Source: Arthrobacter sp. cf158 (GTDB lineage: Bacteria > Actinomycetota > Actinomycetes > Actinomycetales > Micrococcaceae). Taken from it: DNA of 64,000 nt. Position numbers and translations under genes: made by a program. The stretch covers positions 1 to 64,000 of the forward strand of contig NZ_FNNR01000012.1 in the NCBI RefSeq assembly GCF_900106835.1, read 5' to 3'. The notes beneath the pieces were generated by a model that worked only from the letters and a program-made list of their open reading frames with translations, had not been told where the DNA came from and did no database searches. This document shows positions 1-8,017 of the stretch, piece after piece. Numbering within the stretch: position 1 is the first letter of the stretch; each line of letters opens with the position of its first letter.

Positions 1-93
<93 letters not shown>

Positions 94-258
94 AAACAAA
101 TCAAACAGACACAACCACACCCACCGGAAATAACGGCGAACACGGCTGCACAAAATTCGAAACCAGCTGAAAACCAGACCACCACACACGGGGGTGCGCG
201 ACAATCCGGCCATAATTTCAACCAATCAAAAAACAATCGGTATCAACAAACTTGGCAC

Positions 259-282
259 ACTATTGAGTTCTCAAACAACAGA
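259..282 (-). promoter_or_regulatory. rRNA leader boxA antitermination element
   Basis: The minus strand reads TGTTTGAGAACTCAATAGTG inside the leader, about 165-190 nt upstream of the 16S 5' end. This is the boxA-type block typical of actinobacterial rrn leaders, which recruits Nus factors so that RNA polymerase resists termination across the operon. Recognised by sequence memory; function is inferred. Confidence 0.8.
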
Positions 283-342
283 CACACCCGGCACCACCCA
301 CACCCACCAAAGGGTCCAAGATCGCTCCGGAGCAACTTTTCA

Positions 343-371
343 AACTTACCCGAACCAGCCGCACAAAGCAA
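343..371 (-). promoter_or_regulatory. rrn promoter, proximal
   Basis: On the minus strand a -35 TTGCTT (366-371) is separated by exactly 17 bp from a -10 TAAGTT (343-348). Transcription would start near 336 and run through boxA into the 16S gene. It lies in the expected place for an actinobacterial rRNA promoter. Not experimentally known from the sequence alone. Confidence 0.6.
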
Positions 372-484
372 ACCAGCACCAGGCCTCCCACACCACAACC
401 GCAGCACACAAAAGCACTACCGAAACCGGCGATTTGAAGGGAGATTGTCGCTAACTTTCCGCATCAGCGGCGGCGACTCGAATA

Positions 485-513
485 ACTTTACACGCGCCCC
501 ACCCCCACACCAA
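485..513 (-). promoter_or_regulatory. rrn promoter, distal
   Basis: On the minus strand a -35-like TTGGTG (508-513) and a -10 TAAAGT (485-490) are spaced by 17 bp. The stretch after the -10 (TTATTCGAGTCGCC) is AT-poor. Together with the promoter at 343-371 this gives a tandem rrn promoter pair about 140 bp apart, as is common for rRNA operons. Confidence 0.5.
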
Positions 514-661
514 ATCCACCCCAACACCACCCAAAAACCCCGCAAACACACGCCAAACAAAGCAAACAACCCCCCAAAACAACCCCAAAACCACCAACAC
601 CAACCCCGTGAACCCCATCACACCACCCAAACCCCCACCCAACCCGCCCCCTCACACCAAA

Positions 662-732
662 CCCACCAACCGCCATCGAACACCAACCCGCCACCTCCGC
701 CAACCCCACCAACCGCCGTCGAACACCAACCC
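662..732. repeat. 28-bp direct repeat pair, 43 bp apart
   Basis: The block beginning CCCACCAACCGCC and ending CGAACACCAACCC occurs at 662-689 and again at 705-732, with one difference (A or G in the middle). It sits in the A/C-rich stretch upstream of the rrn promoters. Confidence 0.75.
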
Positions 733-760
733 CGGAAACCAACAACGCTCCCCCACCACA

Positions 761-840
761 GTGAGAGAGCGTTGCCCAAAAAAGACCAAAACGTGAGAGA
801 GGATCCCCCGAAAACCCCAAAAAGGTGAGAGAGCGTCGGA
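761..840. repeat. Degenerate 32-bp-period repeat, about 2.5 units
   Basis: GTGAGAGAG recurs at 761, 793 and 825, exactly 32 bp apart; the first and third continue as CGT. The rest of each unit is diverged. The same core with the same 32-bp spacing forms the array at 7047-7198. No protein-coding explanation fits, since 32 is not a multiple of three and no start or ribosome site serves the frames. Confidence 0.7.
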
Positions 841-966
841 AGGGAAGGACGGGGAAAGGAAGCCAATGCGGGAGTATGTGGCGAGGGCGGAGACTGCGGC
901 CACGCGCCTGCGGCCCGCCACTTCACAGGAACGCCCGCTCACCAGTCACGGACAGGGTCAGCGCAG

Positions 967-999
967 AAGGGCCGGCAACCGTGACGGTTGCCGGCCCTT
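967..999 (-). terminator. Terminator of tyrS
   Basis: A perfect 16-bp inverted repeat (AAGGGCCGGCAACCGT at 967-982 and its complement at 984-999) lies 25 nt downstream of the tyrS stop codon. The hairpin is very GC-rich with a minimal loop and no long T-tract, as is usual in high-GC actinobacteria. Confidence 0.8.
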
Positions 1000-1023
1000 T
1001 CCGGGATTATGACCAGAGGACTC

Positions 1024-2334
1024 CTAGGCAGAAACCTCAATGGTGGCCAAGTTTTTCTTGCCGCGGCGCAGGAGCAAGTAGCGGCCGTGAAGCAGCTCGT
1101 CGCGGGAAACCACAGCATCGGGATCGGAGACCTTGGTGTTGTTTACGTAGGCGCCACCCTCGCCGACGGTCCGGCGTGCTGCCGACTTACTGTCCGACAG
1201 ACCCGAGGCAACCAGGAGGTCAATGATCCCCAGTCCGTCGGCGCCGACGGTCGCCGAGGGAAGTTCCGCAGTAGCGGCTTCCAGCGTGCGCTCGTCCAGG
1301 ACGGTGAGATCTCCGTTACCGAAAAGCGCAGCCGAGGCGGCGATGACTTTCTCGGTTGCATCTACGCCGTGCACCAAGGACGTGACTTCGAACGCAAGTT
1401 TCTTCTGGCCTTCGCGGGCAAACGGACGTTCCGCCACAGCTTCCCCGAGTGCCTCAATCTCTGCACGCGAAAGGAAAGTGAACACCTTGAGCCGATTCAC
1501 GACGTCGGCATCAGCGGTGTTGAGCCAGAACTGGTAGAAGGTGTACGGGCTGCACATCTCCGGGTCCAGCCAGATGGCGTTGCCCTCGCTCTTGCCGAAC
1601 TTGGTGCCGTCAGAGTTGGTGATGAGCGGCGTACCCATGGCGTGGACGCTCTTGCCTTCCACCTTGCGGATAAGTTCGGTTCCGCTGGTGAGGTTGCCCC
1701 ACTGATCTGATCCGCCGGTCTGCAAGGCGCAACCGTAGTCGCGGAAGAGCTGGAGGTAGTCCATGCCCTGCAGGATCTGGTAGCTGAACTCGGTGTAGCT
1801 GATGCCTTCATCCGAGCTCAGGCGTGAAGCCACGGCATCCTTGCGGAGCATGGTGCCCACACGGAAGTGCTTGCCGATTTCACGCAGGAAGTCGATGGCG
1901 CTCAGGGGCGCTGTCCAGTCCAGGTTGTTGACCATGCGTGCAGAGTTGTCGCCCTCGAAGCTGAGGAAGCGCCGCACCTGGCCTTGCAGGTAGCCAACCC
2001 ACTCCGCAACGGTGTCCTTGGTGTTCAAGGTGCGTTCCGCCGTCGGGCGCGGGTCGCCGATCAGGCCGGTGGATCCACCCACCAAACCGAGGGGCTTGTG
2101 ACCGGCCAACTGCAGGCGCCGCATGACCAGCAACTGCACGAGGTTGCCCAGGTGCAGTGACGGAGCGGTGGGATCGAAGCCACAGTAATACGTGATCGGG
2201 TCCCCGGCGAGCAGCTTTTCCAGTTCCGTTTCATCAGTGGAAACGTGGACAAGGCCGCGCCATTTGAGCTCCTGCCAGACGTTGGCAAAGGCGGGATCGT
2301 TGTGCTGGGACTCGAGGTTGTTTACGTGTGACAC
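1024..2334 (-). CDS. tyrS: Tyrosyl-tRNA synthetase
   Basis: Charges tRNA-Tyr with tyrosine in the cytoplasm. The 436-residue length is normal for bacterial TyrS. The class I HIGH-type motif appears as HLGN (near residue 60) and the KMSKS-type loop as KFGKS (near residue 245), followed by a C-terminal S4 RNA-binding domain. A longer frame to 2409 exists, but GTG at 2334 begins the conserved protein and sits 7 nt after a -10 hexamer TAACTT (2342-2347), which points to a leaderless transcript. It lies 37 nt downstream of the HelD-like gene and ends at the terminator at 967-999. The mpg-tyrS neighbourhood also exists in Mycobacterium. Confidence 0.96.
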   Translation of the reverse strand: MSHVNNLESQHNDPAFANVWQELKWRGLVHVSTDETELEKLLAGDPITYYCGFDPTAPSLHLGNLVQLLVMRRLQLAGHKPLGLVGGSTGLIGDPRPTAERTLNTKDTVAEWVGYLQGQVRRFLSFEGDNSARMVNNLDWTAPLSAIDFLREIGKHFRVGTMLRKDAVASRLSSDEGISYTEFSYQILQGMDYLQLFRDYGCALQTGGSDQWGNLTSGTELIRKVEGKSVHAMGTPLITNSDGTKFGKSEGNAIWLDPEMCSPYTFYQFWLNTADADVVNRLKVFTFLSRAEIEALGEAVAERPFAREGQKKLAFEVTSLVHGVDATEKVIAASAALFGNGDLTVLDERTLEAATAELPSATVGADGLGIIDLLVASGLSDSKSAARRTVGEGGAYVNNTKVSDPDAVVSRDELLHGRYLLLRRGKKNLATIEVSA

Positions 2335-2371
2335 GAGATCTAAGTTAGCAGGATTGCAGGTCCCGTTTTTC

Positions 2372-4600
2372 CTAGCGCTCGATGCCGGCCGGTACCGGAG
2401 CCGCAGCAATGAGACGCAGACGCTGCGTGGCCCTGGTCATCGCAACGTAGAGGTCGCCCACCTTGCCGTGTTCGTGGTTCAGCATCACTGCCGGTTCCAA
2501 GACCACCACGCCGTCGAATTCCAGTCCCTTGGCTTCCTTGGGGCTGATCACAACGATGTCCTGTTCGTAGCTGCCGGCGCCCGAACCAATACGTCGTCCA
2601 TAGACCTCCCGCAGCGCAGCCGTGGCAAGCGGCAGCAGAGGACCGTCGGCGATGACAGCCAGCAGGCCACCGTCGATCGCTTCCACTTCCTCCGGCAGGA
2701 CCTCAACCAAGCGCTTGATGATGCCATCCGCCTCGACGTGGTCCACAATGGGCGACCATTTGCCTTCGCGCACAGCCTTGGGTGCGGAGACGACGAGGCC
2801 TGCGCGGTTGGCCATGCGGACAGCGGCTTCCGCGATCTGCGACGGCGTGCGGTAGTTGACGGTGAGTTCTTCCAGCGTCCAGCGGTCACCGAACGACGGC
2901 GCCAGCGCGCTTTGCCACGAATTGGCACCTGCTGCTGCACTCGTTTGCGCGATGTCCCCGACGATGGTGAAGGACTTCAACGGGCAACGCCGCACCAACA
3001 GCCGCCACTGCATGGGGGACAGTTCCTGGGCTTCATCAACCACGATGTGGCCGAAAGCCCACGAACGGTCGCTCGTGGCGCGCTCGGCAGCGGTGAGCCG
3101 CCCCTCCCGTTCCTGGTTCTGTTCAGCGAGCTCTTCAGCCGTCACCAGGACGTCGACGCCCATGGCTTCCATGTTGGCCAGGGTTTGCTTGGCGTTGGCG
3201 AGGTCGCGGGCACGATCAGCTTCCTGCTGCGCCAATCCCCTGCCGGCGGCTGGATCGAGCTCGCCCAGCAGCTCGGCGGCCTCATCCAGCAGCGGAACGT
3301 CAGCCTCCGTCCAGGGTGCGTCGACGGGCCGCTGCAGCAGCGAACGCTGGGCGGGTGTCAGATGCGGCGTGCATGCCTCAAGGATGGCCGGCTTGCTGAA
3401 AAGCTCGGAAATGAGTTTCTCAGGCGTCATCGGCATCCAGCACAGGTTCAGCGCAATGCGGACATCCCGGGCAGACCGGACGTCCTCGGCGAGGTAGGCG
3501 CGATCGGCGTTGTTGCCGATGTTTGATTCTTCAACAAGGTCCGTCAATTGCTCCGTGAGCTCACGCAAAAGGATCTTGACGAACGTGAGCCGCGCTTCAT
3601 TGTGCGGCTTGCCGGTGGCACGTGCTTTTTCCCTGGCACGACGAACCTGGCGAACCGTCAGTGTCAGCTTCCGCGAATCAACTTCGAGGATGCGGTCTTC
3701 TGCAGGCGTCCGTTGCCGGTTGGCTACAGCGTTTGCCACTACGGTTGCCATGTCCAACTTGCCCTTGAGCGCGGCAACATCGGCGTCTTCCTCGGGAATG
3801 GCGTGGATCCCGGGCATGAGGCGGCCGAGGCTGGCCATGACTACACCGGTCTCACCGAGCGAGGGCAGTACTCGTTCGATGTAATGCATGAAGGACGACG
3901 ACGGCCCAACGAGCAGAACACCGGCGCTCTTGAGCCGCTCGCGGTGCGTGTACAACAAATAGGCCGCGCGGTGCAGGGCCACGGCGGTCTTGCCCGTGCC
4001 TGGACCACCCTGAACTACCAGGGCACCCGAGATGGAGGAACGAATGATCCGGTCCTGCTCGGACTGGATGGTGCCCACGATGTCCGACATGCGGCCGGTG
4101 CGCTTGGAGTTCAACGCAGCCAGCAGTGCGCCTTCGCCTTGCAGGGAATCATTGTCCGCGAGCATCCCGGCATCGAGGACGTCGTCCTCAATCGCTTTGA
4201 CGTCACGTCCCTGCAGGATCAGGTGACGACGGCGGCGCACGCCTTGGCGGTCGAACGCGGTTGCCTGATAGAAGTGGCCGGCTTCGGGAGCGCGCCAGTC
4301 GACCATCAGCCGCTGAAGGTCCGCGGTGGACAGACCGATACGGCCGATGTACTGGGCCTCCCCCGAATCAAGATCGAGGCGCCCGAAGACCAAGCGGTCG
4401 TCGACGGCGTCGAGCTGGGCCAGTCGGTCTTCGTACAGTGCCGCGAAAGCGTCACGTTCGGAAACGTTCTGCATGGTTCCCACCGCGCCGGCCTTGCGCA
4501 CCTGCGCCAGCTGGGCGCGCTTTTCTGCGCGCAGCTCATCGAGCCGGGCGTACAGCCCAGCCACATATTCCTGCTCGTGGACCAAATCAGCATCGTGCAT
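2372..4600 (-). CDS. helD: HelD/HelR-like RNA polymerase-recycling ATPase
   Basis: A 742-residue UvrD/Rep superfamily protein. An N-terminal coiled-coil arm (about residues 5-55) is followed by a Walker A GGPGTGKTA (near 200), a long insertion, a DEAQ Walker B-like VVDEAQELSP (near 520), a VGDIAQT motif, and a C-terminal superfamily I helicase block ending in MTRATQRLRLI. Actinobacterial HelD proteins use the arm to enter RNA polymerase and pull it off DNA; the related HelR can displace rifampicin. The role is inferred from family architecture, not from catalytic evidence. A -10-like TAGAAT lies about 35 nt upstream of the start, so this gene has its own promoter. The long plus-strand frames here are antisense shadows. 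Confidence 0.88.
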   Translation of the reverse strand: MHDADLVHEQEYVAGLYARLDELRAEKRAQLAQVRKAGAVGTMQNVSERDAFAALYEDRLAQLDAVDDRLVFGRLDLDSGEAQYIGRIGLSTADLQRLMVDWRAPEAGHFYQATAFDRQGVRRRRHLILQGRDVKAIEDDVLDAGMLADNDSLQGEGALLAALNSKRTGRMSDIVGTIQSEQDRIIRSSISGALVVQGGPGTGKTAVALHRAAYLLYTHRERLKSAGVLLVGPSSSFMHYIERVLPSLGETGVVMASLGRLMPGIHAIPEEDADVAALKGKLDMATVVANAVANRQRTPAEDRILEVDSRKLTLTVRQVRRAREKARATGKPHNEARLTFVKILLRELTEQLTDLVEESNIGNNADRAYLAEDVRSARDVRIALNLCWMPMTPEKLISELFSKPAILEACTPHLTPAQRSLLQRPVDAPWTEADVPLLDEAAELLGELDPAAGRGLAQQEADRARDLANAKQTLANMEAMGVDVLVTAEELAEQNQEREGRLTAAERATSDRSWAFGHIVVDEAQELSPMQWRLLVRRCPLKSFTIVGDIAQTSAAAGANSWQSALAPSFGDRWTLEELTVNYRTPSQIAEAAVRMANRAGLVVSAPKAVREGKWSPIVDHVEADGIIKRLVEVLPEEVEAIDGGLLAVIADGPLLPLATAALREVYGRRIGSGAGSYEQDIVVISPKEAKGLEFDGVVVLEPAVMLNHEHGKVGDLYVAMTRATQRLRLIAAAPVPAGIER

Positions 4601-4722
4601 CGAACCGTAACCCCTATCGCAAAAGACAGACCTACCATTCTACAGCGATTTTGGTAAACGCGTGGGGTACAAGTCATCAGCCGGACTGCGTCACACGAAG
4701 TTCTTCCTGCCGACGTGGAAAG

Positions 4723-5391
4723 TCAGCCAGCAGCCGGTGGGTTTCTTGGCCTGGCTGCCTTGTACCGGGACACCGTGGGGTCGTCCTCGATCCAGAATCT
4801 CCATGGATAGTCAGTGCTGCCGCCCGGGCCCGCTACCCCCACCCGCGGTCCGCTGGCCACTGCGGCAGCCGGAGTCGCAGGCAGCCACAGACTGAACGGT
4901 GCGGCGAGCGCGTCTCGGCCAGTGTCCGCCGTCGTGAGTCCCAGTGCGGCGGCGAGCCTGGCTGGTCCGCTGGCTAAATCCTTCGCCGATTTGGATGCTG
5001 GCCTGCGGATTCCGGCGAGCCCTTCGCCTTCCACGATCTCGCCGGCGCGCAGGAGGAGCGCGGAGGGGGCGCCATGGGGCCCGCACACAATATTGGCGCA
5101 GTAATGCATTCCGTACGTGAAGTAGACGTACAGGAATCCCGGCGGGCCGAACATGGGCGCGTTGCGGGCCGTGGGGCCGCCAAAAGTATGCGAACCAGGA
5201 TCGGGATGTTCGGAATCCCGGGGTCCCATATAGGCCTCCACCTCCGTGAGCCTGACCGAGACTGGCCCCGCCTCCGAATGATGGGTCAGCACAGCGCCAA
5301 GGAAAAGCGGGGCGATGAGGCGGGCGTCGCCGTTGAGGAAACGACTCACTTCTTTCGGCTCAGTTACGCTGCTCTCCGTAGACGAACTCAT
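4723..5391 (-). CDS. mpg: DNA-3-methyladenine glycosylase (AAG/Mpg family)
   Basis: Excises alkylated purines such as 3-methyladenine, starting base-excision repair. The 222-residue protein shows the family block TEVEAYMGPRDSEHP with the catalytic Glu, the conserved FLYVYFTYGMHYC segment and the RIG-like C-terminal region. The ATG at 5391 lies 6 nt after a -10 hexamer TAGGGT (5398-5403), implying a leaderless mRNA. It diverges from ada-alkA, so two independent routes of alkylation repair share one 82-bp promoter region. Confidence 0.93.
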   Translation of the reverse strand: MSSSTESSVTEPKEVSRFLNGDARLIAPLFLGAVLTHHSEAGPVSVRLTEVEAYMGPRDSEHPDPGSHTFGGPTARNAPMFGPPGFLYVYFTYGMHYCANIVCGPHGAPSALLLRAGEIVEGEGLAGIRRPASKSAKDLASGPARLAAALGLTTADTGRDALAAPFSLWLPATPAAAVASGPRVGVAGPGGSTDYPWRFWIEDDPTVSRYKAARPRNPPAAG

Positions 5392-5473
5392 CCCCAGACC
5401 CTAGCAAAACACGGTAACGGCCATGTCCGATTTCCGCTAGCAAACGCCCTCGGACGGCTGGCAGGATGAAGCC

Positions 5474-6967
5474 ATGGACTTCTGGCAGCGCTACAGGGCG
5501 ATCGACGCTCGCGACACACGGTTTGACGGTCAATTCTTCACGGCCGTGAGCTCCACCGGCATCTACTGCCGGCCGTCGTGCCCGGCGCGGACGCCCAAGG
5601 CTGAGAACGTCACCTTTTACGAAACTTCTGCCGCTGCGCACGATGCCGGCTATCGCGCCTGCAAACGATGTTTGCCCGAGGCCGTTCCGGGAACGCCTGC
5701 CTGGAACATCCGCTCGGACATCGCCGGCCGCGCCATGCGGCTGATCAACGACGGCGTCATCACCCGAGAAGGAGTTGATGGGCTGGCGCATCGCCTGGGC
5801 TACTCCGCACGTCAGCTCAACCGCATTCTCAGCCATGAACTGGGCGCCGGTCCTCTGTCCCTCGCGCGGGCAAGCAGGGCGCAGACCGCCAGGACACTGC
5901 TTGTCTCCACCACCATGTTGCTTGCCGACGTCGCGTTCGCGTCCGGGTTCAACAGCGTTCGGCAGTTCAACGAGACCATCGGGGAGGTGTTCGCGATGAC
6001 CCCGACGGCGTTGCGGGCCACAGGGGCAAAGTCCAGCCAGCGCCGGGGCCGGGAGGGGGCGGTGTCGATGGAAGCGCCCGCCACACTGACACTGAACTTG
6101 CCTTATAGAGAACCGTTCGACCCCGGCATCTTCGACTTCCTGGGCGTTCGTGCCGTACCCGGCATCGAAGTGGCCAGCACCTCTGCGGACGGAACCAGAA
6201 CCTATGCACGAACCCTGCGACTCCCGCGCGGCAACGCTTCCTTCTCCGTTGCGTTCAATCCCACGGCCCCCGGCAGGCCACTGCAACTCACAGCCACGGC
6301 CGTGGACCTGCACGATCTCCCTGCGTTGTTGAGCCGGGCGCGGAGATTGTTCGACCTCGACGCGGACCCGCAGGCGATCGACACCGCACTGGCAGCGGAC
6401 CCCCGCCTCAAGGACAGCGTCACCGTGATTGCTGGCATTCGAGTGCCGGGAGCCGTCGACCCCCAGGAACTGCTCATCCGGGCCATGATCGGTCAGCAAA
6501 TCACCGTGGCCGCGGCACGGACCGCCCTGACCCAATTGTCAGCGGCCGGCGCCCCCGCCGACGCGACTGCCCTTGGGCTGAACCGGATGTTTCCGACACC
6601 AGCGGAACTCGCCCAGAATGGCCGGGCCCTGCTCCGAGGGCCCCAGCGCCGCATCGACTCGATCGTGTCCGCAGCTGAGGCAATGGCTACGGGGGAACTG
6701 GAGTTCGGCTATGGCGACGACCTTCCCAGCCTTGAACGCAAGCTGCTCCCCTTGCCCGGAGTGGGTCCCTGGACGGTAGGGTACGTCGCCATGCGGGTGC
6801 TCGGCTCCCCCGATGTCTTCCTGGCCAACGATGCCGCTGTGCGGAACGGCGTGAAGACTCTGCCCGCCAGGGCAGGACTCAGTGCCGACTTCCGGGAAGT
6901 CAGCCCGTGGCGCTCTTACGCCACGATGCACCTGTGGCGGGCAGCGGCAAAACCCAAGAACCCGTAG
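5474..6967 (+). CDS. alkA: Ada-AlkA fusion: methyl-sensing regulator plus 3-methyladenine glycosylase
   Basis: A 497-residue fusion. Residues 1-75 are the Ada N-terminal zinc domain with Cys32, Cys36, Cys63 and Cys66; Cys32 corresponds to the residue that takes methyl groups from phosphotriesters. An AraC-type helix-turn-helix follows (about 80-185), then an AlkA glycosylase domain with the helix-hairpin-helix LPGVGPWTVGYVAM and the downstream catalytic Asp in FLANDAAVRNG. There is no C-terminal O6-methylguanine transferase domain. The same architecture and length occur in Mycobacterium tuberculosis AlkA. The protein likely activates its own transcription after alkylation; no Ada box was identified. 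It ends 79 bp before the 32-bp repeat array. Confidence 0.94.
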   Translation: MDFWQRYRAIDARDTRFDGQFFTAVSSTGIYCRPSCPARTPKAENVTFYETSAAAHDAGYRACKRCLPEAVPGTPAWNIRSDIAGRAMRLINDGVITREGVDGLAHRLGYSARQLNRILSHELGAGPLSLARASRAQTARTLLVSTTMLLADVAFASGFNSVRQFNETIGEVFAMTPTALRATGAKSSQRRGREGAVSMEAPATLTLNLPYREPFDPGIFDFLGVRAVPGIEVASTSADGTRTYARTLRLPRGNASFSVAFNPTAPGRPLQLTATAVDLHDLPALLSRARRLFDLDADPQAIDTALAADPRLKDSVTVIAGIRVPGAVDPQELLIRAMIGQQITVAAARTALTQLSAAGAPADATALGLNRMFPTPAELAQNGRALLRGPQRRIDSIVSAAEAMATGELEFGYGDDLPSLERKLLPLPGVGPWTVGYVAMRVLGSPDVFLANDAAVRNGVKTLPARAGLSADFREVSPWRSYATMHLWRAAAKPKNP

Positions 6968-7046
6968 CGGGCCAACCCTCCCGCAACGAGTTGGCGTGCC
7001 CACCGCCGCCGGGTGCCGACGTCGTGCCGTCGTGCGACACCGGCGA

Positions 7047-7198
7047 GTGAGAGAGCGTTCGCACCAACAAGCAATTCGGTGAGAGAGGGTCGGCACCAAC
7101 AAGCAAAAAGGTGAGAGAGGGTCGGCACCAACAAGCAATTAGGTGAGAGAGCGTTCGCACCAACAAGCAATTAGGTGAGAGAGGGTCCGGGGTGTTAG
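7047..7198. repeat. Tandem array of 32-bp repeats (four full units plus one partial)
   Basis: Units start at 7047, 7079, 7111, 7143 and 7175, exactly 32 bp apart. Each opens with GTGAGAGAG, has a variable 6-nt block (CGTTCG in units 1 and 4, GGTCGG in 2 and 3), then CACCAACAAGCAA and a 4-5 nt tail (TTCG, AAAG, TTAG, TTAG). The fifth unit is cut short at the 3' end of the neighbouring gene. The array fills the gap between two convergent genes. There are no unique spacers, so it is not a CRISPR. The minus-strand open frames across it are repeat artefacts. Confidence 0.9.
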
Positions 7199-7932
7199 CG
7201 GGCTGCCGGCTGGGCGGCCGGCCACGGAAGAAGCTCGGGCAGTTCGACGCCGTCGGCGGCTGCGGTTGCGCGGAGGCTCCCGAGACTCGGCTCACGGCCC
7301 GCGAGCCACGCAGCAATGTCCGTGAGCATGCCCGTAATCGCAATGGACGTGCCGCCGCTGCCAATGCTCAGTTGTGGAAGGCCTGTGGGCTGCAGGACCA
7401 GTTTGTAGGTCCGCGGCACACGCGCGGCCAGGAAACTGATGAGGTGCTCGCAGAACGGCCGGCTCCACGTCTCCGGTCCGAAGCCCAATCGCAGGTCCGA
7501 TGCGTGGATGGTGAGTTCGCGCCACAGTGCCAGCCCGCCGTCGAAGACTATTCCGTCCCTGTAGGCGATGTGGGCTTGCCAATCGTCCGGACCCAAGGCG
7601 TCAAAGGCGGCGATGGCGGACCCGACCGCAGTTTTGACCGACTCCGTATGCTGCGCGAGGCTGTGCCCGGCGGCAAGTTCGATCGCCTTCGTTCGGCCGT
7701 CCATACCGCCGTCGTACAGTTCCACGGTTTCGCCGCGGCGTGCGTACTCCAGTTGCCGGGCCATGGCGTTGGAAATACCGGCAAGGTGGGCAAGGACGTG
7801 GCCACGGGTCCAGCCTGGAAGTTCCGACGGTTCGGCGACGGATGATTCCTCCAGCTTGGAGAGCAGGCGTGTGACGGTGTCAGCGGCTTTGTGAAGCTCT
7901 GCGGGCAGCGCCCCAGGGGTGATCTGAGTCAT
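7195..7932 (-). CDS. Maleylpyruvate isomerase-family (DinB-like) protein
   Basis: A 245-residue protein with the N-terminal mycothiol-dependent maleylpyruvate isomerase fold signature: a metal-ligand His in RGHVLAHLAGISNAM and a later ELTIHASDLRLG segment with further His and Asp. Family members bind a divalent metal and use mycothiol; the exact substrate here cannot be named, because most actinobacterial paralogues are not the gentisate-pathway enzyme and no gentisate genes are nearby. The ATG at 7932 is 6 nt after a -10 TAACAT (7939-7944), so the mRNA is probably leaderless. The stop codon abuts the 32-bp repeat array. Confidence 0.78.
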   Translation of the reverse strand: MTQITPGALPAELHKAADTVTRLLSKLEESSVAEPSELPGWTRGHVLAHLAGISNAMARQLEYARRGETVELYDGGMDGRTKAIELAAGHSLAQHTESVKTAVGSAIAAFDALGPDDWQAHIAYRDGIVFDGGLALWRELTIHASDLRLGFGPETWSRPFCEHLISFLAARVPRTYKLVLQPTGLPQLSIGSGGTSIAITGMLTDIAAWLAGREPSLGSLRATAAADGVELPELLPWPAAQPAAR

Positions 7933-8017
7933 AGCGCCATGTTAACGCACAGCGGGGCGGCACCTCGCGATGCTCTGCCCGAAGGCATTGCTGCGATGTA
8001 CCGCCCCGGCTGTCGTT

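Larger units (their letters stand above)
514..966. other. Non-coding stretch upstream of the rrn promoters
   Basis: No credible gene is present. From about 490 to 760 the plus strand is almost only A and C, so its short open frames are compositional artefacts rich in Pro, Thr, Gln and His (plus) or Gly and Val (minus). The stretch holds a 28-bp direct repeat pair and three 32-bp-period units, described separately, and ends at the tyrS terminator. Confidence 0.7.

Noticed and set aside
445..828. Pro/Thr/His-rich plus-strand frames upstream of the rrn promoters
   Set aside because: They arise from A/C-rich non-coding DNA with no ribosome site, and run through the repeats and promoters.
2192..3526. 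Long plus-strand open frame (444 codons) opposite the HelD-like gene
   Set aside because: Antisense shadow of a high-GC gene; the minus frame has all the ATPase motifs and the plus frame has no recognisable domain.
7047..7198. CRISPR array
   Set aside because: The units are contiguous with no unique spacers, and no cas genes are present.
6900..7364. Minus-strand frames across the repeat array with recurring CLLV and LSH peptides
   Set aside because: The period of 32 bp shifts frame between units; these peptides are translation artefacts of the DNA repeat.
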